Shown here: positions 10,697 through 19,966 of the stretch, one piece after another | How positions within the stretch are numbered: position 1 is the stretch's first letter | Layout: each line of letters opens with the position of its first letter | From: Methanobacteriaceae archaeon | GTDB lineage: Archaea > Methanobacteriota > Methanobacteria > Methanobacteriales > Methanobacteriaceae | Direction: 5' to 3' | Assembly (NCBI GenBank): GCA_030539615.1 | Contig: JAUNXU010000005.1 | Span: forward strand, 1 to 49,224 | DNA: 49,224 nucleotides | Program-made: the position numbers and the translations under genes | Notes under the pieces: model-generated | Seen by the model: the letters and a program-made list of their open reading frames with translations, nothing else | Database searches by the model: none | Told to the model about the DNA's origin: nothing

Positions 10697-11656
10697 GTGA
10701 TATTTATCACAACAAAATGTTCAATATGTAATAAAACACCAGTTATTATAAATTGTAAGTATAATGGACAAAAATTGTGCCATACTTGTTTTAATAACTC
10801 AATAGAAAAAAAAGTATTACAAACAATAAAAAAACAAAAACTTATTACAAAAGGTGATAAAGTACTTGTAGCACTATCTGGAGGAAAAGATAGTGTAGCA
10901 CTAATTAAAATACTTAATATCCTTAAAGAACGTAGAATAATAGAATTAGAAGCATTAACTATAGATGAAGGAATATCTGGTTATAGAAAAGAAGGTGTTC
11001 GAATTGCAAAAGAAACTACTGAAAAATTAGGTATAAAACATCATATAGTTTCTTTTAAAGAAAAATATAATTTTACAATAGACAGTTTAATGGAAAAAGA
11101 ATCTAAAAAAGAATATCCAAGACATGCATGTACTTATTGTGGTGTATTTCGTAGACAAATATTCAATCAAGTTGCAAGAGATATTAATGCTACAAAATTA
11201 GCAACAGGTCATAATCTTGATGATGAAACACAAAGTATAATGATGAATTATATGGAAGGAAATATTAATAATATGGTACGAATTGGTTATAAAACTCAAT
11301 CAAGTGATGAAAAATTTACAGTAAAAATAAAACCTTTACGAGAAATTCCTGAAAAAGAATTAGGATTATATGTTCTTGAAAACAATTTTGAAGTTCATTT
11401 TGATGGATGTCCATATGCAAGACATTCTTTTCGTATGGAAATAGGTGATTTTATAAGAGAAATTAATCAAAAACATCCTACAATAATGTATTCTACTCTT
11501 AATGGTTTTGAAAAAATTAAGCCAGCAATTAAGGAAGAATTTATTAAAAAAGAAAATATTAATAAAACACATCAAACATGTTCTATATGTGGTGAACCAT
11601 CATCTGATACTAAATGTAAAGCTTGTAAATTTTTAGATGAAATATATGATAATTAA
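10697..11656 (+). CDS. ncsA: tRNA 2-thiolation ATP pyrophosphatase NcsA/TtuA family
   Basis: This PP-loop enzyme adenylates tRNA uridine and inserts sulfur, making 2-thiouridine. The N-terminal zinc site uses Cys 8, 11, 28 and 31. The PP-loop is SGGKDS (61-66). Cys145 and Cys148 (CTYCG) and Cys238 (GCPY) are where TtuA-type enzymes bind a [4Fe-4S] cluster. HNLDDETQ follows near 172-179, and a C-terminal zinc finger uses Cys 295, 298, 307 and 310. The start is uncertain. The GTG given here is only two bases after GGAG (10691-10694), while a normally spaced start would fall on ATA (10700) or ATC (10706). A start at 10706 would give the typical short lead MTTKCSIC. The downstream ubiquitin-like carrier is its probable sulfur donor. 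Confidence 0.9.
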   Translation: MIFITTKCSICNKTPVIINCKYNGQKLCHTCFNNSIEKKVLQTIKKQKLITKGDKVLVALSGGKDSVALIKILNILKERRIIELEALTIDEGISGYRKEGVRIAKETTEKLGIKHHIVSFKEKYNFTIDSLMEKESKKEYPRHACTYCGVFRRQIFNQVARDINATKLATGHNLDDETQSIMMNYMEGNINNMVRIGYKTQSSDEKFTVKIKPLREIPEKELGLYVLENNFEVHFDGCPYARHSFRMEIGDFIREINQKHPTIMYSTLNGFEKIKPAIKEEFIKKENINKTHQTCSICGEPSSDTKCKACKFLDEIYDN

Positions 11657-11674
11657 AGGAGTGTGAAATTTTTT

Positions 11675-11875
11675 ATGAATATAACATTAAAACAAGATAA
11701 TAATAAAAAAGAGATAAATATTGAAAAATCTATTACTATAAAAGAATTACTTAAAAAAGAGGAAATTCCACTTGAAACAGTAGTTGTCAAAAAAAATAAT
11801 ATTACTGTAACTGAAGATGAATTAATTAATGATAAAGATACTATTGAAGTAATACGTGTAATATTTGGAGGATAA
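11675..11875 (+). CDS. Ubiquitin-like small sulfur carrier (ThiS/MoaD/SAMP type)
   Basis: A 66-residue beta-grasp protein ending in the diglycine tail VIFGG, the mark of sulfur carriers that are activated as C-terminal thiocarboxylates. The stretch ITIKELLKKEEIPLETVVVKKNN matches the ThiS/Urm1-like fold. The gene starts 18 bp after ncsA, which suggests it supplies sulfur for tRNA 2-thiolation, as SAMP2 does in haloarchaea; this is inference. A GTG at 11663 is in frame but sits one base after the GGAG ribosome binding site, so the ATG at 11675 was chosen. ThiS for thiamine synthesis is an alternative. Confidence 0.85.
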   Translation: MNITLKQDNNKKEINIEKSITIKELLKKEEIPLETVVVKKNNITVTEDELINDKDTIEVIRVIFGG

Positions 11876-11903
11876 TTTTAATAGTTTTTATCATTACCAC
11901 CTA

Positions 11904-13061
11904 TTATATATTATCTAAAATTAATTTAAGGTCACTAACAAAATTATCAATATGTTCTTTTTTGACATGAGGCATGACCACTATTCGAATAGATTCTGGA
12001 TGAATGGAAGTTGAAACTTTCCAACCACAATCATCTAAACTTTTTTTAAGATCATTAACACTAATTAAAGATGATTTAAATGCTACAATATTAAGTTTTG
12101 GTTTAACAATAATATCCAATGATAATTCATTTAATTTACCATATAAATAATTTGTATTTTTCATAACATTATTTGTTTCTTTAATATAACCTTTTTTTCC
12201 AAGATAATTTAGTAATGCCCAAGTTGCAGCTACTGAAGCTCCTGTACGTGTTCCACTAATAGTTGATTGTTCATTAATTGTAAGATAAGGTGTTTTTATT
12301 TTTAATTCTTTTAAATAATCTTCATTTCTAAATAATATACCACCAGAAGGTATTGGTGCTCGACCCATTTTATGAGGATCAATAGTAATTGAAGAAACAC
12401 CTTTATTTATAAAATCAAAATCAGGTATAGAATCATCATCTAAAAAAGGTAATATAAACCCACCAAATGCTGCATCAACGTGTAAATAAATATTTTCATC
12501 ATAAGCAATATCCGATATTTCAGGTATAGGATCAATTAATCCTAATTCTGTAGTACCAGCAACAGATACAATAGCCATTGTATTATTTGTTATGTTTTGT
12601 TTTAGATCTTCAATATTTAAAGTGTAATCTTTATTTAATTTAATACGTTTTATTTTCAATGAAAGTAATTTCCCTATTTTTTCAAATGAAAAATGTGCTG
12701 ATTCAGGTATAATCATCTCAGGAACATTATTATTTTCTTTTTGAAACATGAACTTTGCAGCAGCCATTGCAGTAATATTTGCTTCTGTTCCACCAGTTAC
12801 AATATAACCACAAGCAGTATCATTATGTAATAAATTCCCAAGAATATGAATTACTTCTTTTTCCATTTGAGATGTTCCTTTAAATAGGCCAGGATCCCCT
12901 AAATTTGTTTCTAAAAACATTTTATATGCTTTAATACCAACAGGATGTGGTGTTGTACACATAGATCCTAAAATATGGCCAGATTTAAATGAATTATCTT
13001 GTTTCACATATTTGTTTAATTCTTTGAATGTCTCTTTATCGGTTAATTGTTTTTCTAACAT
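11904..13061 (-). CDS. mfnA: L-tyrosine decarboxylase MfnA (methanofuran synthesis)
   Basis: A PLP-dependent group II decarboxylase of 385 residues that makes tyramine for methanofuran. Some homologues also decarboxylate aspartate to beta-alanine for coenzyme A. The cofactor lysine is K231 in TIDPHKMGRAP. The TGGTEAN loop (about 89-95) and the HVDAAFGGF aspartate (about 194-202) are present. A TTG at 13076 is in frame, but the ATG at 13061 gives the usual N-terminus. It converges with the sulfur-carrier gene. Family length and motifs make the assignment firm; which amino acid it prefers cannot be read from the sequence. Confidence 0.92.
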   Translation of the reverse strand: MLEKQLTDKETFKELNKYVKQDNSFKSGHILGSMCTTPHPVGIKAYKMFLETNLGDPGLFKGTSQMEKEVIHILGNLLHNDTACGYIVTGGTEANITAMAAAKFMFQKENNNVPEMIIPESAHFSFEKIGKLLSLKIKRIKLNKDYTLNIEDLKQNITNNTMAIVSVAGTTELGLIDPIPEISDIAYDENIYLHVDAAFGGFILPFLDDDSIPDFDFINKGVSSITIDPHKMGRAPIPSGGILFRNEDYLKELKIKTPYLTINEQSTISGTRTGASVAATWALLNYLGKKGYIKETNNVMKNTNYLYGKLNELSLDIIVKPKLNIVAFKSSLISVNDLKKSLDDCGWKVSTSIHPESIRIVVMPHVKKEHIDNFVSDLKLILDNI

Positions 13062-13153
13062 GAATATTTTTCTCAAAAAAGTTTGTTTTATAAATAATTA
13101 AGTAACAAAAAGGAATTTAGAAAAAAAAGGAGGAGATTATTAATAAATAATTA

Positions 13154-15436
13154 TTATTGTTTTCTTGCTGCATCAAGAACTATTTTTTTCTCAATTTTAG
13201 CTACTAATCTTCTGATTGTTGCTACAGCATCAGTATTAGCAGATAAACTAGTTATTCCTGCTTCTACAAGTTTTTCTGCAATTTCAGGTTTACTTCCTGC
13301 TTGTCCACAGATACTTGTTTTTACTCCAGCTTCATTACATTTTTCTATTACATGAACTAATAATTTTATTATTGCTGGATGTGATTCAGTATAATGTTTA
13401 GATACTAATTCATTATTCCTATCTAATGCTAATGTATATTGTGTTAAATCATTTGTTCCAAAACTTACAAAGTCTAACCCTTCAGCTATGAAATCTTCTA
13501 TAATAATTGCTGAAGCTGGTGTTTCTACCATCATACCAAAATCAATATCTTTATGAGGTATTAATCCTACTTCTCTTGCTAATTCTTTTGCTCTTTTTAG
13601 TTCTTCTGGTGCTTGTAATAATGGAAGCATTATTCCGAGATTAGTATATCCTTGTTCTAATAATTTTTTCACTGCTTTAAACTCTGCTTTTAAAATTTCT
13701 GGTTGATCTAATTCTCTTCTGATACCTCTCCAACCAAGCATTGGATTTGCTTCATCAGGTTCAGATTCTCCACCCTCTAATGTTTTAAATTCATCTGTTG
13801 GTGCATCAAGTGTTCTGTACCATACTGTTTTTGGATAGAATAAATCAACTACTTTAAGTATATTATCTACTAATACTTGTATTAATTCATCTTCCCTTCC
13901 ATCTTCAATATATTTATTTGGATGCACACCTGTTGCTAACATCATATGTTCAGTTCTTAGTAATCCAACACCATCTGCTTGAGTTTCATATGCTCTTTGT
14001 GCTGCTTCAGGCATACTAACATTTACTTTTACATCAGTAACAGTTAATAATGGTTCTGTTGCTATTTGCACATTTTGTGCTATTTGATTTGCTTCTTCTT
14101 GACTTTCTTTTGCTACTTCTCCACCTTCAAATACTAATCCTTTTTTACCATCAATAGTTACTATTGAATTTTCTTTTAAAGTAGTTGTTGCTTTTCCAGT
14201 TCCTGATACACAAGGTATTCCTAATTCCCTAGATATAATTGCTGCATGGCATGTTACTCCACCTTCATTAGTTACAATTCCATTTGCTCTTTTCATTGCA
14301 GGAACCATATCAGGTGTTGTCATAGTTGTTACTAAAATATCCCCATCTTTTATTTTATCTAGTTCATCAATATCATTTATAATTTTTACTGTTCCTGCAA
14401 CTGTTCCAGGACTTGCACCAAGACCTTCTAATATTATGTTTCTTTCAATTGTTTCAGATTTTACTTCTTTTATATTTTTAAGTGTTGTTATTGGTCTTGA
14501 TTGTAACATATAAACATTATCGTTTTCTATTCCCCACTCAGTATCTTGTGGTTTTTTGTAATGTTTTTCAATTCTTCTTCCAAGTTGTGTGAGTTTTTTT
14601 AGTTCTTCTTCTGAAATTACTCGTTTATCTTTTAAATCATCAGGTACTTCTGTTTCTATTGTTTTTCCTGTTTTTTCATCTTTTTTGAACATGGTTTTTT
14701 TAGTGTTAATTATATATGATGCTTCTTTATCAGATTCTTTATCATATACACATGTATCTGGTGTTACTGTTCCTGATACTACACCTTCTCCTAATCCCCA
14801 AGCACCTTCAATTAACATTTGTTCTTCGCCTGTTGATGGATTTACTGTAAACATTACTCCAGCTTTTTCTGAGTTTACCATTTGTTGTATTACTACTGCT
14901 ATATATACTCTTGAGTGGTCAAAATCATTTTCTTCTCTGTAAAATATTGCTCTTGCTTCAAATAAAGATGCCCAACAACTTCTTACATTTTCTAATACAT
15001 CATCGATCCCTTTTATATTAAGAAAAGTATCTTGTTGTCCTGCAAAAGATGCGTCTGGAAGATCTTCTGCTGTTGCTGATGATCGTACTGCAACAGTGAC
15101 ATCATCTTCTGTTTTAACACATAATGCATTATATGCTTCTATTATAATTCTTTGTATATCATCTGGTATTGGTGTTTCTTTTATTAATTGTTTTATTTCA
15201 TCAGATACAGCTCTTAATTTGTTTGTATCATTTATATCGAGATTGTTTAGTAATTCATTTATTTTATCAATTATTTCTGTTTTTGTTACAAATTTACGAT
15301 ATGTTTCTGCAGTTATAACAAATCCGGGTGGTACAGGAATTCCTGCATTTGTTAATTCCCCTAAATTTGCTCCTTTTCCACCTGCTATGGGTATATCATC
15401 TTTACCTAATTGCTCAAAAAATTCTACATAATTCAT
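13154..15436 (-). CDS. ppsA: Phosphoenolpyruvate synthase (PpsA)
   Basis: The 760-residue enzyme converts pyruvate, ATP and water to PEP, AMP and phosphate for gluconeogenesis. The N-terminal ATP-grasp part covers about 1-320 (GGKGANLGEL at 19-28, AVRSSATAEDLPDASFAGQ at 116-134). The swivelling phosphohistidine domain has catalytic His397 in GGVTCHAAIISREL. The C-terminal PEP-binding barrel begins near 450 and includes VSFGTNDLTQY and the catalytic cysteine in SICGQAGS. It is complete and transcribed alone. With Por it forms the acetyl-CoA to PEP route. Confidence 0.96.
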   Translation of the reverse strand: MNYVEFFEQLGKDDIPIAGGKGANLGELTNAGIPVPPGFVITAETYRKFVTKTEIIDKINELLNNLDINDTNKLRAVSDEIKQLIKETPIPDDIQRIIIEAYNALCVKTEDDVTVAVRSSATAEDLPDASFAGQQDTFLNIKGIDDVLENVRSCWASLFEARAIFYREENDFDHSRVYIAVVIQQMVNSEKAGVMFTVNPSTGEEQMLIEGAWGLGEGVVSGTVTPDTCVYDKESDKEASYIINTKKTMFKKDEKTGKTIETEVPDDLKDKRVISEEELKKLTQLGRRIEKHYKKPQDTEWGIENDNVYMLQSRPITTLKNIKEVKSETIERNIILEGLGASPGTVAGTVKIINDIDELDKIKDGDILVTTMTTPDMVPAMKRANGIVTNEGGVTCHAAIISRELGIPCVSGTGKATTTLKENSIVTIDGKKGLVFEGGEVAKESQEEANQIAQNVQIATEPLLTVTDVKVNVSMPEAAQRAYETQADGVGLLRTEHMMLATGVHPNKYIEDGREDELIQVLVDNILKVVDLFYPKTVWYRTLDAPTDEFKTLEGGESEPDEANPMLGWRGIRRELDQPEILKAEFKAVKKLLEQGYTNLGIMLPLLQAPEELKRAKELAREVGLIPHKDIDFGMMVETPASAIIIEDFIAEGLDFVSFGTNDLTQYTLALDRNNELVSKHYTESHPAIIKLLVHVIEKCNEAGVKTSICGQAGSKPEIAEKLVEAGITSLSANTDAVATIRRLVAKIEKKIVLDAARKQ

Positions 15437-15547
15437 TTTGTTACACTCTTCTTATAATTTGTTAGTAATTAATAATATGTAATTTCTATAATAAAATGTT
15501 TTAAAAATAATAATAATTTATAAAGTAAAAAAAAAGTAATATAGGTT

Positions 15548-16030
15548 TTAGAGTATTAAATCTTCACCTTTTTCAACAACAATTCTGCATGATACTGGTA
15601 ATTTCATTGCTGCTCTTTTAAGAGCTGTTTTAGCACCAGTAAAATCTTTTTTATTAACATAAGCAGTCATAATTTTTTGATTTGCTTTAACTAAAGCTTC
15701 TGAACTTACTGCTTTTCCGAATGATCCTCTCATTCCACTTTGAACCCTATCTGCTCCTGCACCAGTAGCCATTGGATTTTCTCTCACAATGTGGTGTGGA
15801 TATACTCTTATTTTTAAATGATATCCTACTCTTCCTGCAGTTCTTTGTAAATACCTATTTGCAGATATCCTTCCAGCTTCTAATGCTGCATGTGATAAAT
15901 GTGCTTGTTCTTTAACTTCTAAAGTTACTTTAATTGGATAATCTTCAGTTATACTACCCATGTCATATTGTACTATTTTAGATGCTGGGATTTTTCTTAT
16001 ATATTCTTTTCTTGTGTATGGTCTTACCAT
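15548..16030 (-). CDS. rpl10e: 50S ribosomal protein L10e (uL16 family)
   Basis: A 160-residue archaeal/eukaryotic L10e protein, the counterpart of bacterial L16, which lies near the peptidyl transferase centre and A-site tRNA. The N-terminus [19 protein letters not shown] and the [11 protein letters not shown] and [16 protein letters not shown] stretches are diagnostic. A GGAGG ribosome binding site lies upstream of the ATG. It diverges from the Pcc1 gene over about 270 bp that include TATA-like sequence. Confidence 0.97.
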   Translation of the reverse strand: MVRPYTRKEYIRKIPASKIVQYDMGSITEDYPIKVTLEVKEQAHLSHAALEAGRISANRYLQRTAGRVGYHLKIRVYPHHIVRENPMATGAGADRVQSGMRGSFGKAVSSEALVKANQKIMTAYVNKKDFTGAKTALKRAAMKLPVSCRIVVEKGEDLIL

Positions 16031-16299
16031 TTGTTATGTCCTCCGTTTTTAATTCCAATTAATTATGCAATGAAAATCTGATTATATTAATTAAATATGA
16101 TAAAATAAACATTTGCAATATTAATATACTATACTTTAGATATGTTGATCTTATTATATATAAATAGCGAAAAAAAACTAAATTAAATTCTTAAGTAAAA
16201 ACATTATTTTAAAAAAGTATAATATTTATATATTACTATATGTGTATTAGTTATATTAATAAATTTATTTATTAATTTTAAAGGAGATTGAATTTTTAA

Positions 16300-16527
16300 A
16301 TGAATATTGAAACAGAATTAATATTTGTATATGAAAATAATAATTATGCAACCATTGCTTATAATTCATTAAATCCTGATAATGAAGATTATGTTTATTC
16401 ATACATAAATAATAATAAATTAATTTGTAATATTAAAAGTTCTAAATTATCAACTACCCTTGCAACTATTGAAGATTTAATTCATTGCGAAGGAATAATT
16501 GAAAAAACTTTTAAAATAAAAAAATAG
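16300..16527 (+). CDS. pcc1: KEOPS complex subunit Pcc1
   Basis: A 75-residue protein of the Pcc1 family, the dimerisation subunit of the KEOPS complex that makes the universal t6A37 tRNA modification with Kae1, Bud32 and Cgi121. The family pattern of two beta-strands, then DNEDYVYSYINNNKLICNI, then a helix starting STTLATIEDLIHC is visible. An AAAGGAG ribosome binding site precedes the ATG. The remaining KEOPS genes are not in this window. It is short and diverged, so confidence is slightly lower. Confidence 0.85.
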   Translation: MNIETELIFVYENNNYATIAYNSLNPDNEDYVYSYINNNKLICNIKSSKLSTTLATIEDLIHCEGIIEKTFKIKK

Positions 16528-16546
16528 AATTTTAAAATAAATAAAA

Positions 16547-16568
16547 AAGAAAATAGATTTATTTTCTT
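16547..16568. terminator. Bidirectional hairpin terminator between pcc1 and FKBP genes
   Basis: AAGAAAATA and TATTTTCTT form a perfect 9-bp stem around a GATT loop. The hairpin lies in the 59-bp gap between two convergent genes, with A-rich sequence on the left arm and T-rich on the right, as expected for a shared transcription end point. Confidence 0.5.
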
Positions 16569-16586
16569 AAGATATTTTGAAAATAA

Positions 16587-17351
16587 CTATTCTTCTTCTT
16601 TTAATACTTCAGGTGCAACTTCTTCTTCGGAATCTTCTTCTTTTACAAGTTCTGGTTCAAAGGTTTCTATGAATTTAACTTGTTCAATTGAATCTATATT
16701 TTCCCATGCTTCTTTTGCAACTTTAAATTTAGCTAATGTTATTTCTTGAGCTGATCTTCTTTCAAATCCTGCTAATTTATCTAATTCAATTTCTGCTACA
16801 CAATCGTCAATTGTAATTTTTGTTTTTTCAATGTCCATTTGTGGATTTCCATAATAAACTTTTAATAATCCTTTAAGTTTATCAACATCATCTTCTATTA
16901 CATCAACTACTTCAATATCATATACTATATCTTTTCCAGCTAAAAAATGATTAAAATCTACTGTTATTCTTCCACCATTAACAGTTCTTATTACTCCATT
17001 TATTCCTTCTTGAGAAATAGGCATTCCAACTACTGGTTTAATTCCTTGTTTTTTAAATTCTTTCATTGGAATTAATTTTAGCATACTTGGATCTCTTGGA
17101 CCAAAAGCATCATCTGAAGATATTTCCACAGTTTTTTTATCTCCAATTTCCATACCTACAATTTCATCTTGTAATGCAGAAATTAATTGATCAGAACCTA
17201 CTGCTAAAACCATTGGTTCATATACTTTATTTTCATCATAATATCCTGATTCTTCAGCTTTTTCTGCTAATGTTGTATCAAAAATATCTCCTGTTTCTTT
17301 AACTGATCCAGTATAATTTAATTTTATGAATTCATTTTCATTAATTGCCAT
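16587..17351 (-). CDS. FKBP-type peptidyl-prolyl isomerase (archaeal long form)
   Basis: A 254-residue prolyl isomerase and chaperone. The FKBP core begins with FIKLNYTGSVKETGDIFDTT. The inserted flap domain sits between the core strands: GMEIGDKKTVEISSDDAFGPRD leads to the insert and VDFNHFLAGKDIVYDIEV closes the core. A C-terminal domain of about 100 residues follows and ends in an acidic Glu-rich tail (EEDSEEEVAPEVLKEEE). This is the SlyD-like long FKBP common in methanogens. Its start lies inside the 3' end of the nucleotidyltransferase gene (28-bp overlap), with a GGAG site 13 bp before the ATG. Confidence 0.93.
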   Translation of the reverse strand: MAINENEFIKLNYTGSVKETGDIFDTTLAEKAEESGYYDENKVYEPMVLAVGSDQLISALQDEIVGMEIGDKKTVEISSDDAFGPRDPSMLKLIPMKEFKKQGIKPVVGMPISQEGINGVIRTVNGGRITVDFNHFLAGKDIVYDIEVVDVIEDDVDKLKGLLKVYYGNPQMDIEKTKITIDDCVAEIELDKLAGFERRSAQEITLAKFKVAKEAWENIDSIEQVKFIETFEPELVKEEDSEEEVAPEVLKEEE

Positions 17352-18466
17352 ATGTTTCTATTGTCTCCTATTATGTTATGATTTAAATTATCTTTAAATT
17401 TAGTTAAGCTATCCCTATTTTTATAGTCAAGAATCCGAATAACTTGAGGATAATTATTTATGTATTTATGTATTTCATCTTTTAAAATACCAGCTTCAAG
17501 TACTGATAAAATTCGTAGCTTTTGATGTCTACTAAATCCATGTTCAATATTATTAATCACACTTTCAATATTAGAAAAAGGTCTATTAAAAATAATATTA
17601 TCCTTAGTCTTATTATCAAGTAGCGTTAAATTACGAATATGATTTTCTGAATAATTATTTGCATGATCTAATATAAAATCATTACATCTTGATTCATGTA
17701 AAGGTGCATGACCATTTTCAATCTCTTTTTTTAGTATTTTAAGAGTTGTATCAGGCACCATAGATGCTAATTTATCAAATTTACCTGTCACTGAATATTC
17801 CCTTATTTTTGTACCACTAACATTTTCAATTCGTGGTATAAATATAAAACGATCTTTAAAATTAAAATTAATTTTTGTAAGTGATTTTGATAAAGATACT
17901 ATTACATAATTATCTTCTTTTAATTTCCCATTTAATAGTATAGTATTATCTTCCATTGATACTATTTTATATGGTTTAGGTGCTACCCCTATACCATTAT
18001 TTATTTTACTTAGTATTATTTTAAATTTATGGTCATTATCAACATAACCCCTTGGAATATAATCAGCATTCAAAGCCTTGAACATTTTTGCAAGACATAA
18101 TGAATATTGACCAGAGCCCATAATACCCATTGGAGGACCTTCAACAACTATATCAGCTCCAGTTTCAATTGCTGTTTTAGCTCTCATATAACGAGACATA
18201 ATATATGGTTGACCTCGACCATTACGTTCAAATAAACCTGGAATGACAGCTACAAATAAAGCATCGCCATGTAATTTCTTAGCTTCAACCATACAATGTA
18301 AATGGCCATTATGTAATGGAGAATACTCAGTAAAATCAGCAAATAATGGATATAAATTATTAGAAGATTTAATATTTAATAAAGGTTTTTTAAGATCCTC
18401 ATAAAATGTATTTATATCATTACACATTAAATTTTCAATAAAAGATTGATCAACAGATACAACCAT
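17324..18466 (-). CDS. TmcAL-like nucleotidyltransferase
   Basis: A 380-residue protein of the HIGH-motif nucleotidyltransferase superfamily. The ATP-binding motif is HNGH (52-55) in EYSPLHNGHLH. NGRGQPYIMSRYMRAKTAIETGAD and VVEGPPMGIMGSGQ follow, and further on comes VSGTKIREYSVTGKF. The order and spacing resemble bacterial TmcAL, the tRNA(Met) cytidine acetate ligase, and I infer a related fold and possibly a tRNA- or nucleotide-modifying role. The true substrate is not known. The last 28 bp overlap the FKBP gene in another frame, so the two are probably co-transcribed. It diverges from pyrC. Confidence 0.7.
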   Translation of the reverse strand: MVVSVDQSFIENLMCNDINTFYEDLKKPLLNIKSSNNLYPLFADFTEYSPLHNGHLHCMVEAKKLHGDALFVAVIPGLFERNGRGQPYIMSRYMRAKTAIETGADIVVEGPPMGIMGSGQYSLCLAKMFKALNADYIPRGYVDNDHKFKIILSKINNGIGVAPKPYKIVSMEDNTILLNGKLKEDNYVIVSLSKSLTKINFNFKDRFIFIPRIENVSGTKIREYSVTGKFDKLASMVPDTTLKILKKEIENGHAPLHESRCNDFILDHANNYSENHIRNLTLLDNKTKDNIIFNRPFSNIESVINNIEHGFSRHQKLRILSVLEAGILKDEIHKYINNYPQVIRILDYKNRDSLTKFKDNLNHNIIGDNRNIWQLMKMNS

Positions 18467-18577
18467 AATTAAAAAACACCCCTATTTACCTATAAAAATT
18501 CAATAATAATAATTTATAACTAAAGATATATTTAATATTAGTATTAAATAAAAAAAAATAAAAGGAAAAATAAAAAA

Positions 18578-19861
18578 ATGACAAATTTACTACTAAAAAA
18601 TTGTAAAATAATACCTGAAAATACAATAGTTGACATACAAATAGAAGACAATAAAATAATAAAAATAAGTAAAACAACCCCTAAAACATTACAAGCAGAT
18701 AAAGTAATAGATCTTAAAGAAAAAATAGTACTACCCGGATTAATAGACACACATGTTCATTTTAGAGATCCTGGACAAACATATAAAGAATCTTGGAAAA
18801 CAGGATCACAATCAGCAGCACATGGGGGATATACAACCGTAATTGACATGCCAAATACCACACCTAATACTAATACTGCAAAAAGATTTAAAGAAAAACA
18901 AGAAATAGCAAATAAAAAAAGTATAATAGATTATGGATTACATGCTGGAATAAACACTTCTAAAGATATAAAAGAATTATCTAAACTAAAACCAGCTTCA
19001 TTTAAAATATTCATGGATTTATATACTGATGATAAATTAAAAGAGTTATTTAAAATTATATCAGATACTGGAAAAATATTAACATTACACTGTGAAGATA
19101 AAGAAATTATAGAACATAGCACAAAAAAACAAAAAGAAGTACAAAATGCCAAACCAATAGCATATACAAAAGCAAGACCTGCTCTTGCTGAAATTATATC
19201 TATTGAAAAAGCAATACAATTTGCTAAAGAAAATAAACAACAATTACATATTTGCCATGTAAGTACTCGAAAATCAGTAGAATTAATTAAAATAGCACAA
19301 AAACAAATTAAAATAACTATGGAAGTAACACCACACCACTTATTTTTAGATAGTACTAGTTATAATACATTTAAAACAAAAGCAAAAACTAATCCTCCAT
19401 TAAGAAGTTTATCAGATAATATTAAACTAGAACAATTAAATGAATTTAATTCAATAGCAACTGATCATGCCCCACATACAATTGAAGAAAAAACAGAAGG
19501 TACTTGGAATAGTGCAGCTGGAATTCCAGGACTTGAAACAACATTACCCTTATTATTAACAGAAGTTAATAAAGGGAATATTAAATTAGATCTTATTCAA
19601 GAAAAATTGTGTGAAAATCCTGCTAAAATATTTAATATACCAAATAAAGGATTTATAAAAGAAGGTTATGATGCAGATCTAATAGTATTAAATATGAAAT
19701 TAGAAGGAAAAATTAATTCTGATAATTTTTATACAAAAGGAAAATATACTCCATTCGAAAAACGAAATTATAAAGGAGATTCTATATTAACTATTCAAAA
19801 AGGTAATATTATAGTTGAAAATAATGAAGTTTATAAAAATAAGGGAAATTATATTTATTAA
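18578..19861 (+). CDS. pyrC: Dihydroorotase (PyrC)
   Basis: A 427-residue amidohydrolase that cyclises N-carbamoyl-aspartate to dihydroorotate in pyrimidine synthesis. The zinc ligands are visible in order: H59 and H61 in DTHVHFRDPG, HCED, HICHVST and the catalytic TDHAPHT. The segment NPPLRS before the last motif is typical of class I dihydroorotases and separates it from hydantoinases or allantoinases. It is a single gene with no other pyrimidine genes nearby. Confidence 0.95.
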   Translation: MTNLLLKNCKIIPENTIVDIQIEDNKIIKISKTTPKTLQADKVIDLKEKIVLPGLIDTHVHFRDPGQTYKESWKTGSQSAAHGGYTTVIDMPNTTPNTNTAKRFKEKQEIANKKSIIDYGLHAGINTSKDIKELSKLKPASFKIFMDLYTDDKLKELFKIISDTGKILTLHCEDKEIIEHSTKKQKEVQNAKPIAYTKARPALAEIISIEKAIQFAKENKQQLHICHVSTRKSVELIKIAQKQIKITMEVTPHHLFLDSTSYNTFKTKAKTNPPLRSLSDNIKLEQLNEFNSIATDHAPHTIEEKTEGTWNSAAGIPGLETTLPLLLTEVNKGNIKLDLIQEKLCENPAKIFNIPNKGFIKEGYDADLIVLNMKLEGKINSDNFYTKGKYTPFEKRNYKGDSILTIQKGNIIVENNEVYKNKGNYIY

Positions 19862-19891
19862 AATATTGTAACAGGGTTTTTTTTTTGAATT

Positions 19892-19911
19892 TATAGTAAT
19901 AACTTACTATA
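19892..19911. terminator. Hairpin between pyrC and the adhesin gene
   Basis: TATAGTAA and TTACTATA form a perfect 8-bp stem with a TAAC loop. A ten-base T run lies just before it (19877-19886). It sits in the 105-bp gap between two convergent genes and probably serves as a shared terminator. Confidence 0.4.
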
Positions 19912-19966
19912 ATATTTCATAAATCTTGTTTCATAATTTAAAAAAAAAGAATAGTGGAAAAAAGAA

